Source: Shewanella metallivivens (GTDB lineage: Bacteria; Pseudomonadota; Gammaproteobacteria; Enterobacterales; Shewanellaceae). Taken from it: DNA of 64,000 nt. A program made the position numbers and the translations under genes. Positions 17,704 through 25,683 of the stretch are shown in pieces; the stretch's first letter is position 1; each line of letters opens with the position of its first letter. The stretch is taken from contig NZ_JAQQPZ010000013.1 of the NCBI RefSeq assembly GCF_028750675.1, positions 179,813 to 243,812 on the forward strand, in the 5' to 3' direction. The notes under the pieces are model-generated. The model did no database searches, was not told the DNA's origin, and saw only the letters and a list, made by a program, of their open reading frames with translations.

Positions 17704-17745
17704 TCAATGTATACCACTAGAGCCATGTCACATATTCATGGCTAA
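17689..17745 (+). CDS. possible 18-residue leader peptide upstream of satP
   Basis: An ATG at 17689 is preceded by GGGGAAGGAG and again by GGAAG, a strong ribosome binding region, and reads MKKITSMYTTRAMSHIHG then stops at 17743-17745. It lies about 240 bases upstream of satP. It could be a leader peptide or a relic. No homologue is known to me, and the same bases also resemble a CRP site. Confidence 0.35.
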   Translation: MKKITSMYTTRAMSHIHG

Positions 17746-17985
17746 TATTTGTATCTATATGAATTTAATAAATTTATTAAATCGCACACTCAGCTCAAAA
17801 TCAAAAAAACAAAATAACAGGAAGTAAGATACTGTTTTTAAAGCATAAATATTCAATTTCGATTTTTATTAAAATACCCACTACAGCTTATTGCTACCCG
17901 AGTAGGCTTTCTCTAAAATGCGCGCCTTACCCAGCAGGGGTACCGATTAACTTTTAGTTGTTGAACTTTTCCATAAGGGAACACG

Positions 17986-18615
17986 ATGTCTACAAAATTT
18001 GCGAATCCAGCTCCGTTAGGGCTAATGGGCTTTGGCATGACCACCATACTGCTTAATATCCACAATGCTGGCTACTTTCCAATTGATTCGATGATCCTTG
18101 CGATGGGGATTTTTTACGGTGGTATTGGCCAAGTTATCGTGGGCATGATGTGCTTTATGCGTGGTGATACCTTTGGCACAACTGCATTTACCTCATATGG
18201 CTTATTTTGGTTAACCCTTGTTGGGCTCATTTTAATGCCAAACATGGGCGTAGCAGCAAGCCCGGCACACTTTATGGGTTGGTATTTAACATTATGGGGC
18301 ACATTTACTGCCTTTATGTTTGTGGGTTCATTACGCTACCCACGCGCTAAGCAATTTGTTTTTGCTTCATTAACCGTATTATTTTTCTTACTTGCTGTAC
18401 GCGATTTTACTGGCAACGAATTAATCGGTACGATTGCGGGTTTTGAAGGCATTATTTGTGGTGCCAGTGCAATTTACTTTGCCATGGCGCAAGTGCTTAA
18501 CGCTGAATATGGCCGCACTATTTTACCTGTTGGTGAATTAACTCAAGTTAAAGCCGATGTTGCGCCACTAAAGGTTGAAGCTGAGCCAGTGACACTACAC
18601 TCAGTTAACGCATAA
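17986..18615 (+). CDS. satP: acetate/succinate uptake transporter, GPR1/FUN34/YaaH family
   Basis: A 209-residue inner-membrane protein with six hydrophobic segments. The family signature NPAPLGLMGFGMTT starts at residue 7, and GGIGQVIVGMMCFMRGDTFGTTAFTSYG is the second conserved block. Members form hexameric channels or proton symporters for acetate and succinate. TAAGGGAACACG before the ATG is a good ribosome binding site. Acetate is a major overflow and fermentation product of these bacteria, so uptake fits the physiology. The C-terminal tail after about 180 is variable and charged. Confidence 0.93.
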   Translation: MSTKFANPAPLGLMGFGMTTILLNIHNAGYFPIDSMILAMGIFYGGIGQVIVGMMCFMRGDTFGTTAFTSYGLFWLTLVGLILMPNMGVAASPAHFMGWYLTLWGTFTAFMFVGSLRYPRAKQFVFASLTVLFFLLAVRDFTGNELIGTIAGFEGIICGASAIYFAMAQVLNAEYGRTILPVGELTQVKADVAPLKVEAEPVTLHSVNA

Positions 18616-18664
18616 GCATTGGCAACATTAATCATCACTTTGTCATAAGCTAAATTTAAGTCAC

Positions 18665-18700
18665 AAAAAGGCCGATGCATAAATTACATCGGCCTTTTTT
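18665..18700. terminator. bidirectional terminator after satP
   Basis: AAAAAGGCCGATG (18665-18677) pairs perfectly with CATCGGCCTTTTT (18687-18699), with T-runs in both directions. It serves satP and the converging regulator operon. Confidence 0.9.
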
Positions 18701-18706
18701 ATCATC

Positions 18707-19225
18707 TCAGTGTACTAAACGACAACCGCACACTGTATTACTGGGCTGAAATAAGACTACTGCATAGTCTTTAGTTTCATCACGTTCAAGCACTTGAACA
18801 CTTAATGAATGCATACCACTTTGATTAAGATTAAGCCCACTAATATAAGATAAATACTCGAAGTGTTCTGGTGTTCCTTGACCTTTTTCGCCAGTGTATT
18901 CTTGTTTAGTGGTGACCGAAATATCAAACATTTGTCGCTCAGTATCAACCTTATTGACCTTACCCGTCATTGCTAAGGTACCCGCTGAATTACCTTCTAA
19001 ATCATAATAACGGTAATTAATTTGGGCTAAGCCATCTTTAGAGACAAGATCGACGAGCAAGTAGTGATCGCTGTCAGCTCCTGCAACACCATGATTAAAC
19101 AGTTCTGAACTGCAACTCAACATAAAATTAGTCGGTTTGGAGGTGAGCGAATATATCATCCCCACACAACCTATCAGGCACAAAAGAATCACAATATTGA
19201 TGATCCATAACCCTTTTCTTGTCAT
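18707..19225 (-). CDS. ToxS-like membrane-anchored periplasmic partner protein
   Basis: A 172-residue protein with one N-terminal membrane segment (about residues 7-27) and a periplasmic remainder with Cys at about 38 and a CGC near the C-terminus. It has no family I can name from sequence. It begins two bases after the stop of the winged-helix membrane regulator, and its ribosome binding site AAGGAGG lies in the last codons of that gene, so the two are translationally coupled. This is the arrangement of ToxR-ToxS and TcpP-TcpH, where the second protein stabilises the regulator's periplasmic domain. That role is inferred from layout. Confidence 0.65.
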   Translation of the reverse strand: MTRKGLWIINIVILLCLIGCVGMIYSLTSKPTNFMLSCSSELFNHGVAGADSDHYLLVDLVSKDGLAQINYRYYDLEGNSAGTLAMTGKVNKVDTERQMFDISVTTKQEYTGEKGQGTPEHFEYLSYISGLNLNQSGMHSLSVQVLERDETKDYAVVLFQPSNTVCGCRLVH

Positions 19226-19227
19226 GT

Positions 19228-20022
19228 TTAGCCTCCTTGCAACTGATTAGATGGCGCGGCACGACCATTTGAGGTACTGCAAATGTTTAATTGTGCTAAC
19301 CACTGTGGAGTCACAAATTGCTTGGGTTGACGCAAATCGCTTATTTTTAAATTACGAATAAGAGACTGACCATAATGGTCACCTCTGAGGGTAATATTAA
19401 GCACTTGCTTATCATGCGATAACGATACAAACACTCTGCTCCATATTGTAACAGGACACTGTTGCAAGCTTTTCACTAGCTGCTGCGCTTGTTCTGTGAG
19501 CAATTCATTATTGGTGTTTGAAAGTGAGTATAAAATCACATCCACTTGCTGTTCAGATTTAAGGGTAACCGTCTCAACACTCAATGGTAATACGGGGGTG
19601 GCTTCATTACGCTGTTGGTTAAACCACCAAAGGCCCGCTAACAATACCGATACCAATACTATTATCAGGATTGCTTGTTGTGGCCGTATCCATTGCCTCA
19701 GCCAGTTATTAGCGGTTTCTTTACGGGCGCGATGAGGCCTAAGCATATAGCCCTGGCCTTTAACGGTTTCAATTAGACTTTCATATTGCGGCCCAAGAAA
19801 TGAACGCAAAGTAAAAATAGCTCTCGCTACTGAAGCAGAGCTTAAATGAGAATTGTCTTCGTGACCTGACTCTAACAAGGACTTAGCAACAACTTTACCT
19901 TGATACTCCACCAGCAAACTTAGCACGTGCAACTCTGCTCGAGGTAAATGCCACACAGCACCTGTGTCCTGGTTAATCAAATCTCCCTTGCCAATATCGA
20001 ACCTACAATGGCCCAATTGCAT
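19228..20022 (-). CDS. ToxR/CadC-like membrane-embedded winged-helix regulator
   Basis: A 264-residue regulator. The N-terminal OmpR-type winged-helix DNA-binding domain (about 1-95) has HLPRAELHVLSLL, VARAIFTLRSFLG and the wing ETVKGQGYMLRP. There is no receiver domain. One membrane segment (about residues 115-135, LIIVLVSVLLAGLWWF) is followed by a periplasmic domain of about 120 residues with two Cys. The ATG at 20022 is preferred because GAGG lies nine bases upstream; the frame extends to a TTG at 20049 without a ribosome binding site. It probably senses a periplasmic cue and controls neighbouring or envelope genes. It is divergent from the haem protein gene at 20495. Confidence 0.85.
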   Translation of the reverse strand: MQLGHCRFDIGKGDLINQDTGAVWHLPRAELHVLSLLVEYQGKVVAKSLLESGHEDNSHLSSASVARAIFTLRSFLGPQYESLIETVKGQGYMLRPHRARKETANNWLRQWIRPQQAILIIVLVSVLLAGLWWFNQQRNEATPVLPLSVETVTLKSEQQVDVILYSLSNTNNELLTEQAQQLVKSLQQCPVTIWSRVFVSLSHDKQVLNITLRGDHYGQSLIRNLKISDLRQPKQFVTPQWLAQLNICSTSNGRAAPSNQLQGG

Positions 20023-20160
20023 TTTTGACCGCCTCAATATATGACTCAAATTACGACGGTTTAAGTGTATGCAAAAAATCTGATGAATTCTGTGATCCTG
20101 TTATCTAAGCGCTTTATTCCTTAACAAAAGTAAGTGTTTAATTTTACAATCTTATAAATG

Positions 20161-20253
20161 CGTGAAGATGATCACACGATTTCATAATATTAAAATGGCT
20201 GCACTCGCCAATAAATAAGCATAAATATCATAAATTAAGTGACTTACATCACA
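20161..20253. promoter_or_regulatory. two CRP-like sites between the regulator and the haem protein gene
   Basis: CGTGA-N6-TCACA at 20161-20176 and AGTGA-N6-TCACA at 20238-20253 each match nine of ten conserved CRP positions. They lie about 240-330 bases upstream of the start at 20495. In Shewanella CRP activates many anaerobic respiration genes, so control of the haem protein is plausible. Confidence 0.5.
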
Positions 20254-20494
20254 CATTTGCGCCATTTAGCGCCCATTCGTCAGTAATTAACCCGTTCCAT
20301 TAAGCCTAAAACGGCGATTTTTAATCGAACATTTTTATCTGCTTTGAATCACATCATTAATAACTCCATCGCTTATCGTTATTCCCAACAAGTTGCCAAG
20401 CATAGTTTGCTAACAACACGTTACTAACAACACCAAACTCCCAACATTAATGATTGGGATTGATAAAAAAACGATGAGTAAAAGGGTGATTATT

Positions 20495-21316
20495 ATGAGC
20501 ATAAACAGACGTCAAGCTTTGACACAAATTATTGGTATAAGCACTGCCGCTGCTGGGGCGACTTTATTAGGCACATCGGCTTTTGCAGCGACAGACGCTG
20601 ACGGAAATTACCGTTTAGAATTAGGAGAAAAGCTAAAATACGCACCACTAGACGCCATGGCAACCGCTAAGCTTGCTTATGAAACTGGCGGTGGTTGTAT
20701 GCACCAGGTATTCCACGCTATTGTCACTATGCTTGCGGCATCTGACAGTGCTGACGCCTCTAAATTTGCCACTATCCCTACCGCATTAGCGGGTTATGGT
20801 TGGGCAGGTGTTGTGGGCCAAGGTACTCTTTGCGGTAACTTAAATGCTGCTGGCATGTTAATTAATATCCTTGATGATATAAACGGCCAAAACAGTTCAA
20901 TTATTGGTGCATCGTTCCGTTACTACGAAACTGAAGATCTTCCATTGTCTTCTGCTGAATTTGTTGCTGGTATTGGTTCAACAGACGAAAAATCACTTGA
21001 AGTCGGTGCAACTTCAATTGCCAACAGCCCATTATGCCACTCTTCTATCAGTAACTGGTCAGCGGCGTCAGGCAAAGAATTTGCGTTAAAAGGTGAACGC
21101 TGCAAACGTCTGTCTGCCAGCATGGCTTACTACATTGTTGAGTTACTTAACCGTGCTTATGCCGGTGAAGATATTTCACTTTTAGCCATCGCGAAACCAT
21201 CAACAGAAGCACAAGCCTGTCAGTCTTGCCATGGCGTAAGTTCAACTATGGGGTCTGCAGCTAGCGTTAAAACCGATATGGAATGTACGACTTGTCATAC
21301 AGGACATTTCAATTAA
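20495..21316 (+). CDS. split-Soret-type dihaem cytochrome c, exported
   Basis: A 273-residue exported redox protein. The signal peptide begins MSINRRQALTQIIG, with a twin-arginine-like pair, and ends near SAFA. The middle has the spaced Cys pattern of the C_GCAxxG_C_C family (GGGCMHQ, GTLCGNLNAAG, SPLCHSS, ERCKR). Two haem c sites close the protein: CQSCH (C242-H246) and CTTCH (C264-H268). This is the architecture of split-Soret cytochrome c. I start at 20495, with AAGGGTG upstream, rather than at 20450. It likely carries electrons in the periplasm. The lipoprotein gene follows after 10 bases. Confidence 0.85.
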   Translation: MSINRRQALTQIIGISTAAAGATLLGTSAFAATDADGNYRLELGEKLKYAPLDAMATAKLAYETGGGCMHQVFHAIVTMLAASDSADASKFATIPTALAGYGWAGVVGQGTLCGNLNAAGMLINILDDINGQNSSIIGASFRYYETEDLPLSSAEFVAGIGSTDEKSLEVGATSIANSPLCHSSISNWSAASGKEFALKGERCKRLSASMAYYIVELLNRAYAGEDISLLAIAKPSTEAQACQSCHGVSSTMGSAASVKTDMECTTCHTGHFN

Positions 21317-21326
21317 GGAGCGCATC

Positions 21327-21884
21327 ATGAAGATCAAATATCTTAGCGCCATTTTAGCCAGTAGTTTGCTAATTTTTGGTTGTGGTAGTGACAACGATGA
21401 TGAAGATATTATTGTCGATGATACACCGGTTGTCGTTGTGCCACCTGTGGTAGTCGATCCTGTGAGTGAAGCCGTTGATGTTAATGAAGCAACTGATATC
21501 TCAATGCAACTTGATTCATTTGACGCAGCAACTGGGGCATTAACATTCACATTAAGCAATGCTGATGGTAAAGCCATTACTAATGCCAGCGATTATGACA
21601 TTGTGTATTTTGGTTATCCAGACCCAGCATCACCATCAACCAAGCCAAAAGCATGGAAACGCTGGCATGTCACTCAAAGTTTTCAGTGTGACCAAACAGA
21701 CAGTGCCAATTGCGTAGGCGTATTAGAAGAAACCGATATCGAAGGTCAATATACCTTTAATGCTACCGACTTAGACCTAGAAAGCAAAGCCGCTGCTGGC
21801 GCTGTTGAAGTGTTTAAAGTGGCAGTACAAATTCATGGTTCTAATGCCAGCAATGAAATCACCCTGATTGCTGCTGATGAATGA
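21327..21884 (+). CDS. lipoprotein, partner of the split-Soret cytochrome
   Basis: A 185-residue lipoprotein with lipobox IFGC (C19), an acidic then Val/Pro-rich linker (residues 23-50) and a beta-rich domain with ATGALTFTLSNADGKAIT and YDIVYFGYPDPAS. The wording of this domain resembles the N-terminal non-haem domain of outer-membrane decahaem cytochromes of the OmcA/MtrC type, but there are no CxxCH sites. It is 10 bases behind the cytochrome gene and surely co-transcribed. It may anchor or dock the cytochrome at the outer membrane; this is inference. Confidence 0.7.
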   Translation: MKIKYLSAILASSLLIFGCGSDNDDEDIIVDDTPVVVVPPVVVDPVSEAVDVNEATDISMQLDSFDAATGALTFTLSNADGKAITNASDYDIVYFGYPDPASPSTKPKAWKRWHVTQSFQCDQTDSANCVGVLEETDIEGQYTFNATDLDLESKAAAGAVEVFKVAVQIHGSNASNEITLIAADE

Positions 21885-21944
21885 TGACTTCCCCCATCCG
21901 AGTAAGGGTTATAGCTAGTTCCCCCTTTACTCGGTAATGGCCTC

Positions 21945-21977
21945 AAGCCGCAGGGTCGATGCTGCGGCTTCTTTTTT
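21945..21977 (+). terminator. terminator of the cytochrome-lipoprotein operon
   Basis: AAGCCGCAG (21945-21953) pairs perfectly with 21962-21970, followed by C and six T. A second, imperfect stem (CCGAGTAA... with ...TTACTCGG) lies just before it at about 21898-21934. Confidence 0.88.
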
Positions 21978-21999
21978 AAATAGAATACTAATCCCACAA

Positions 22000-22028
22000 A
22001 AAAGGGCTTCATTCAATGAAGCCCTTTT
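22000..22028 (-). terminator. terminator of the prolyl oligopeptidase gene
   Basis: AAAAGGGCTTCATT (22000-22013) pairs with AATGAAGCCCTTTT (22015-22028). Its T-run on the minus strand and position just after the stop at 22053 make it the terminator of that gene. Confidence 0.85.
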
Positions 22029-22052
22029 CTCTTTACGTATACACCCAATCAA

Positions 22053-24146
22053 CTAACGTAATTGCTGCATTAAATAGGCGTATACCATTGAGATAAGCTC
22101 TGCGGCTTGGGTATTGTCAGCTGCACCGGCATGGCCTCCTTCAATGTTTTCGTAGTACAATACGTCGATTCCCATATCTTCCATTTTAGCGACCATTTTA
22201 CGAGCATGAGCGGGATGAACTCGGTCGTCACGGGTTGAAGTAGTAAAAAACACTTTAGGATATTTAACACCTTGTTTTAAATTATGATATGGCGAATAGG
22301 TTTTAATGTATTGCCATTCTTTTTCAATGTCGGGATTACCGTATTCCCCCATCCAGCTGGCACCCGCCAACAGCTTGTTATAACGCTTCATGTCGAGTAA
22401 CGGCACCTGGCATACCACGGCGTTGTATAAATCTGGACGACGAGTAAACGCCGCGCCCATTAACAAACCACCGTTGCTGCCGCCTTGAATACCTAAATGC
22501 TGACTTGTGGTTATTTGACGGGCAATTAAGTCTTCGGCAATAGCTTCAAAATCTTCAAATGCTTTATGACGATTCTCTTTTAGCGCCGCCTGATGCCAGG
22601 CTGGGCCATACTCACCACCGCCACGAATGTTTGCCAACACATACACGCCGCCCTGTTCGAGCCAGTTTTTACCCACAGTGGCCGAGTATGACGGTAAACG
22701 CGATACTTCAAAACCACCATAGGCATACAATAGCGTGGGGTTACTGCCATCTAACTTAATATCTTTGGCCATGACCACAAAATAAGGCACTTTGGTGCCA
22801 TCTTTAGACTGAGCAAAAAATTGTTTGGTTGTAAATTTATCAGCAGCAAACTGTTGTGGCATGCCTTTCACTTTTTCGGCTTTTAGCGTGGCACCATTAA
22901 CACGATACAAGGTTGATGGTGCTAAAAAACTGGTGTAATCAACAAAAAATTCATCACTGTCGCGCTGAACATCAAACACACTTAAGGTGCCATTGGCGTC
23001 AAATGGGGCAGTGTCACTTTGCCATTGGCCTTTATCGTTTTGGGTATAGCGCACAAGTTTGCTTTTAACATCGTCTAACCAGGTAACAAATACTGCATTT
23101 TTACTGAAGTTAATTTGCGAAATAAAGGCCGTGGCAGTAGGCGATACAAATTCATTAAACTCAGGCTTTTGGGCGATTAATTTGTCTACTGGGGTAAACA
23201 CCACAGCACCTTGTTTAAAGGTTGCTTTATCGGTCACTAACTCGCTTTTCAGCTCAATGTATAGCTGGCCTTTAAAGTAGCCTTTAATGTCTGCATCGGC
23301 TGGCAACGGCAACGCCACCAGCTTGTCGTTTTGATACACGTAATGCTTAGCCGTATAAAAAGTTAAACTCTCGGTAATAATATTCAGTGGTGTTTTATCA
23401 TCAAAGATAACGTAGCCCGCAGTGGCGACAGAGGCTTTATCACCTGTAAAGATAGTCTTAGCTTCAGATAACGGTGTGCCGCGTTTCCATAGCTTGACTA
23501 GGCTTGGGTAACCCGAGTCAGTCATGCTGTTACCGTCGCCAAAGTCGGTGCCGATAAATACCGTATCTTTATCAATCCAACTCATTATCGATTTTGCTTC
23601 ATCGACCATAAATGGCTTTTGCGCTTTATCAACAAAGCTTTTTGTGGTGAGGTCAAACTCACGTATTTCAGCAGCATCTGCACCACCCCGTGATAACGAC
23701 ACTAAGCAGCGTTCATTTTGTGGGTGTTGGCAGTTCATACCTTTATATACCCAATTAACGCCCTCGGCTTTACCTAGAGCATCAATGTCTAGCACGGTTT
23801 CCCATTTAGGCTCTGCTTTTGCATATTCTTCAAGTGTGGTGCGACGATAAATACCGCGAGTATGGGTTTCATCTTTCCAAAAATTGTAAAAATAGTCGCC
23901 TGTACGGCTGGCATAAGGGATCCGAGCCTTGTTGTTAAGAATATCAAGGCTATTGGCAACTAAGGTGTCAAAGCCTTCATAGCTTTTAATGTGGCTGGCA
24001 GACACCTCATTTTGCTGCTTTACCCATGTCATAGGCTTAGCGCCTTCAACGTCTTCTAACCAAATAAATTTATCTTCTTCTGCTTGAATAGATGTTGCCA
24101 TTGTCATTGCACTCGCTATGCATAAAGTTATGATTCTTTTAAGCAT
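22053..24146 (-). CDS. prolyl oligopeptidase family serine peptidase (S9A)
   Basis: A 697-residue exported peptidase. A signal peptide covers about 1-22 (cleavage near IQA). Residues 30-430 form the seven-bladed propeller that limits access to short peptides. The catalytic domain has Ser557 in GGSNGG, Asp at 640/641 in TRDDRVHPAH and His672 in EGGHAGA, the S9A triad. The family cuts after proline in small peptides; the propeller region and ANIRGGGEYG loop fit. It is probably periplasmic. It has its own terminator and no operon partner. Confidence 0.93.
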   Translation of the reverse strand: MLKRIITLCIASAMTMATSIQAEEDKFIWLEDVEGAKPMTWVKQQNEVSASHIKSYEGFDTLVANSLDILNNKARIPYASRTGDYFYNFWKDETHTRGIYRRTTLEEYAKAEPKWETVLDIDALGKAEGVNWVYKGMNCQHPQNERCLVSLSRGGADAAEIREFDLTTKSFVDKAQKPFMVDEAKSIMSWIDKDTVFIGTDFGDGNSMTDSGYPSLVKLWKRGTPLSEAKTIFTGDKASVATAGYVIFDDKTPLNIITESLTFYTAKHYVYQNDKLVALPLPADADIKGYFKGQLYIELKSELVTDKATFKQGAVVFTPVDKLIAQKPEFNEFVSPTATAFISQINFSKNAVFVTWLDDVKSKLVRYTQNDKGQWQSDTAPFDANGTLSVFDVQRDSDEFFVDYTSFLAPSTLYRVNGATLKAEKVKGMPQQFAADKFTTKQFFAQSKDGTKVPYFVVMAKDIKLDGSNPTLLYAYGGFEVSRLPSYSATVGKNWLEQGGVYVLANIRGGGEYGPAWHQAALKENRHKAFEDFEAIAEDLIARQITTSQHLGIQGGSNGGLLMGAAFTRRPDLYNAVVCQVPLLDMKRYNKLLAGASWMGEYGNPDIEKEWQYIKTYSPYHNLKQGVKYPKVFFTTSTRDDRVHPAHARKMVAKMEDMGIDVLYYENIEGGHAGAADNTQAAELISMVYAYLMQQLR

Positions 24147-24364
24147 TTAAATATCCTTTTTCGTGTTTGCTCATGTATTTTTATTATTGTGTGCTTACTT
24201 TATATCAATTAAGCAGATGTTCAATCCTTAAGCTGCTACAAACTGTTACAGGCCTTTGTAAGGGAAAATAATGCCAAATATCACGCCTAAAGAGGTATAA
24301 TGATGTGGTGATTTTTCTTCTCTGTATCTTTACCATCAATACAAGCATCAATACGAGCATCATC

Positions 24365-24643
24365 ATGGCTAAAACGGCAGCGGCATTACATATTTTAGTA
24401 AAACATCAAACTCAAGCTGAAGACATTATTAAGCAGCTCAACAAAGGGGCTAAGTTTGATGTATTAGCCAAAAAACACTCGAGTTGTCCTTCCGCTAAAA
24501 ATGGTGGCAATTTGGGGGAGTTTAAAAAAGGCCAAATGGTACCGCAGTTCGATAAAGTCTGTTTTAACGGCGAACTCATTACCCCGCATTTGGTTAAAAC
24601 CAAATTTGGCTGGCACGTAGTAAAAGTGCTTTATCGCACCTAA
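24365..24643 (+). CDS. ppiC: parvulin-type peptidyl-prolyl isomerase (PpiC-like)
   Basis: A 92-residue single-domain parvulin. [40 protein letters not shown] and FGWHVVKV are the family blocks, and the length matches E. coli PpiC. It should catalyse cis-trans isomerisation of prolyl bonds in the cytosol. I start at the ATG at 24365, since upstream residues from 24305 are a low-complexity non-family extension. It is monocistronic by spacing. Confidence 0.92.
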   Translation: MAKTAAALHILVKHQTQAEDIIKQLNKGAKFDVLAKKHSSCPSAKNGGNLGEFKKGQMVPQFDKVCFNGELITPHLVKTKFGWHVVKVLYRT

Positions 24644-24721
24644 AATACCGTAGTATTTAAGCCCCGCAGATGACAGTGATCGTCAATTAAGGCCCACTGT
24701 CATGGACATTTAAGATCGGTA

Positions 24722-25471
24722 TTATTGACGCAGTTTGATGTACAGCTCTCCATCACGAATTTGAATATCATCGACACCATCGGCAAAGGTATTCCAAAAG
24801 CCTCTATCGCCGAACTCACTCACCAAGTTGACGTTTTTCATATTGCCCAGCCACGCATTGGGGATCGGTACGCCCATTAAACTCACGCCCACGAGTGCCA
24901 CAACAGGGCGACGATTAGCATCTAAACGAATATCCAATCCTGTATTGACCCGTAAAATTTCACCTGCCATAACCGGAAAGTCATGTGGTATAGGGATAAG
25001 CATAGTCGCACTGGCTAAGTTATTAGAGAAATCAATGGCCACGCGCTTGGCAAAATCTGGGTTGCGGCCAATCATCGCATTCACTTCTTTTTCACTAAAG
25101 GTCACTTGTCGCTCGGCGTCGTATTCGCGATAAGCTTGAGGTGTTAGCTCGCCATTGTCATTGATGGGGTTGTCATTGATGGAGTTGCGATGCTTAAGCG
25201 CATTGTTAGCATCGGTCGAATTGCTTGGTGCGCGAGCGCTCGAGTCAACCTGCCAACCAAGCTGGGTTAGCTTATGATCCAGCTGTTGTTCCTCTTTGGT
25301 ATTTAAGGTCACCGGTGTCATTGCCGAGGGGAAAATATAAGTACGAATAACAAAAAATGTCAGGCCCGCAGTCACTAACATGGTCGCCAAAATGATCAGT
25401 AGTAACTTAACCGCTGAGGCACCCGTTTGTTGTTTGTACGACGCAGTTAAATTGATATGTGAAGCTCGCAT
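24722..25471 (-). CDS. membrane-anchored protein of unknown function
   Basis: Not recognised. A 249-residue protein with a single N-terminal membrane segment (about residues 21-45, VKLLLIILATMLVTAGLTFFVI) and a periplasmic remainder. A central block, VTFSEKEVNAMIGRNPDFAKRV, followed by SATMLIPIPHDFPVM and GVPIPNAWLGNMKN, resembles loosely the YpmS/DUF2140-type lipid-binding-like fold, but I am not sure. It stands alone, with convergent and divergent neighbours. Confidence 0.7.
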   Translation of the reverse strand: MRASHINLTASYKQQTGASAVKLLLIILATMLVTAGLTFFVIRTYIFPSAMTPVTLNTKEEQQLDHKLTQLGWQVDSSARAPSNSTDANNALKHRNSINDNPINDNGELTPQAYREYDAERQVTFSEKEVNAMIGRNPDFAKRVAIDFSNNLASATMLIPIPHDFPVMAGEILRVNTGLDIRLDANRRPVVALVGVSLMGVPIPNAWLGNMKNVNLVSEFGDRGFWNTFADGVDDIQIRDGELYIKLRQ

Positions 25472-25683
25472 AGCCTGCTCTTTAGTGATTTATTTTGTTC
25501 ATGGTAATGCGCGTTAAGGCTAAACAGCAAATAAAAACCTAACGCCTACACGATTATCGCCCTCTATTCTAGTTAACATTTACGCAAAACTTGAGTTACA
25601 AACGAATTGAATTGTAATAAAGTTATAAGTCGAAAGTATGTAAATCAACCAAATGGGTTTGAGATAAATAAAGGATTATTTTA

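Larger units (their letters stand above)
17323..17985. other. long gap between gcvR-like and satP genes
   Basis: About 660 AT-rich bases between divergent genes. A 73-codon minus frame at 17377-17598 looks spurious. The only supportable contents are the short frame at 17689-17745 and the CRP-like site overlapping its start. Confidence 0.5.
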
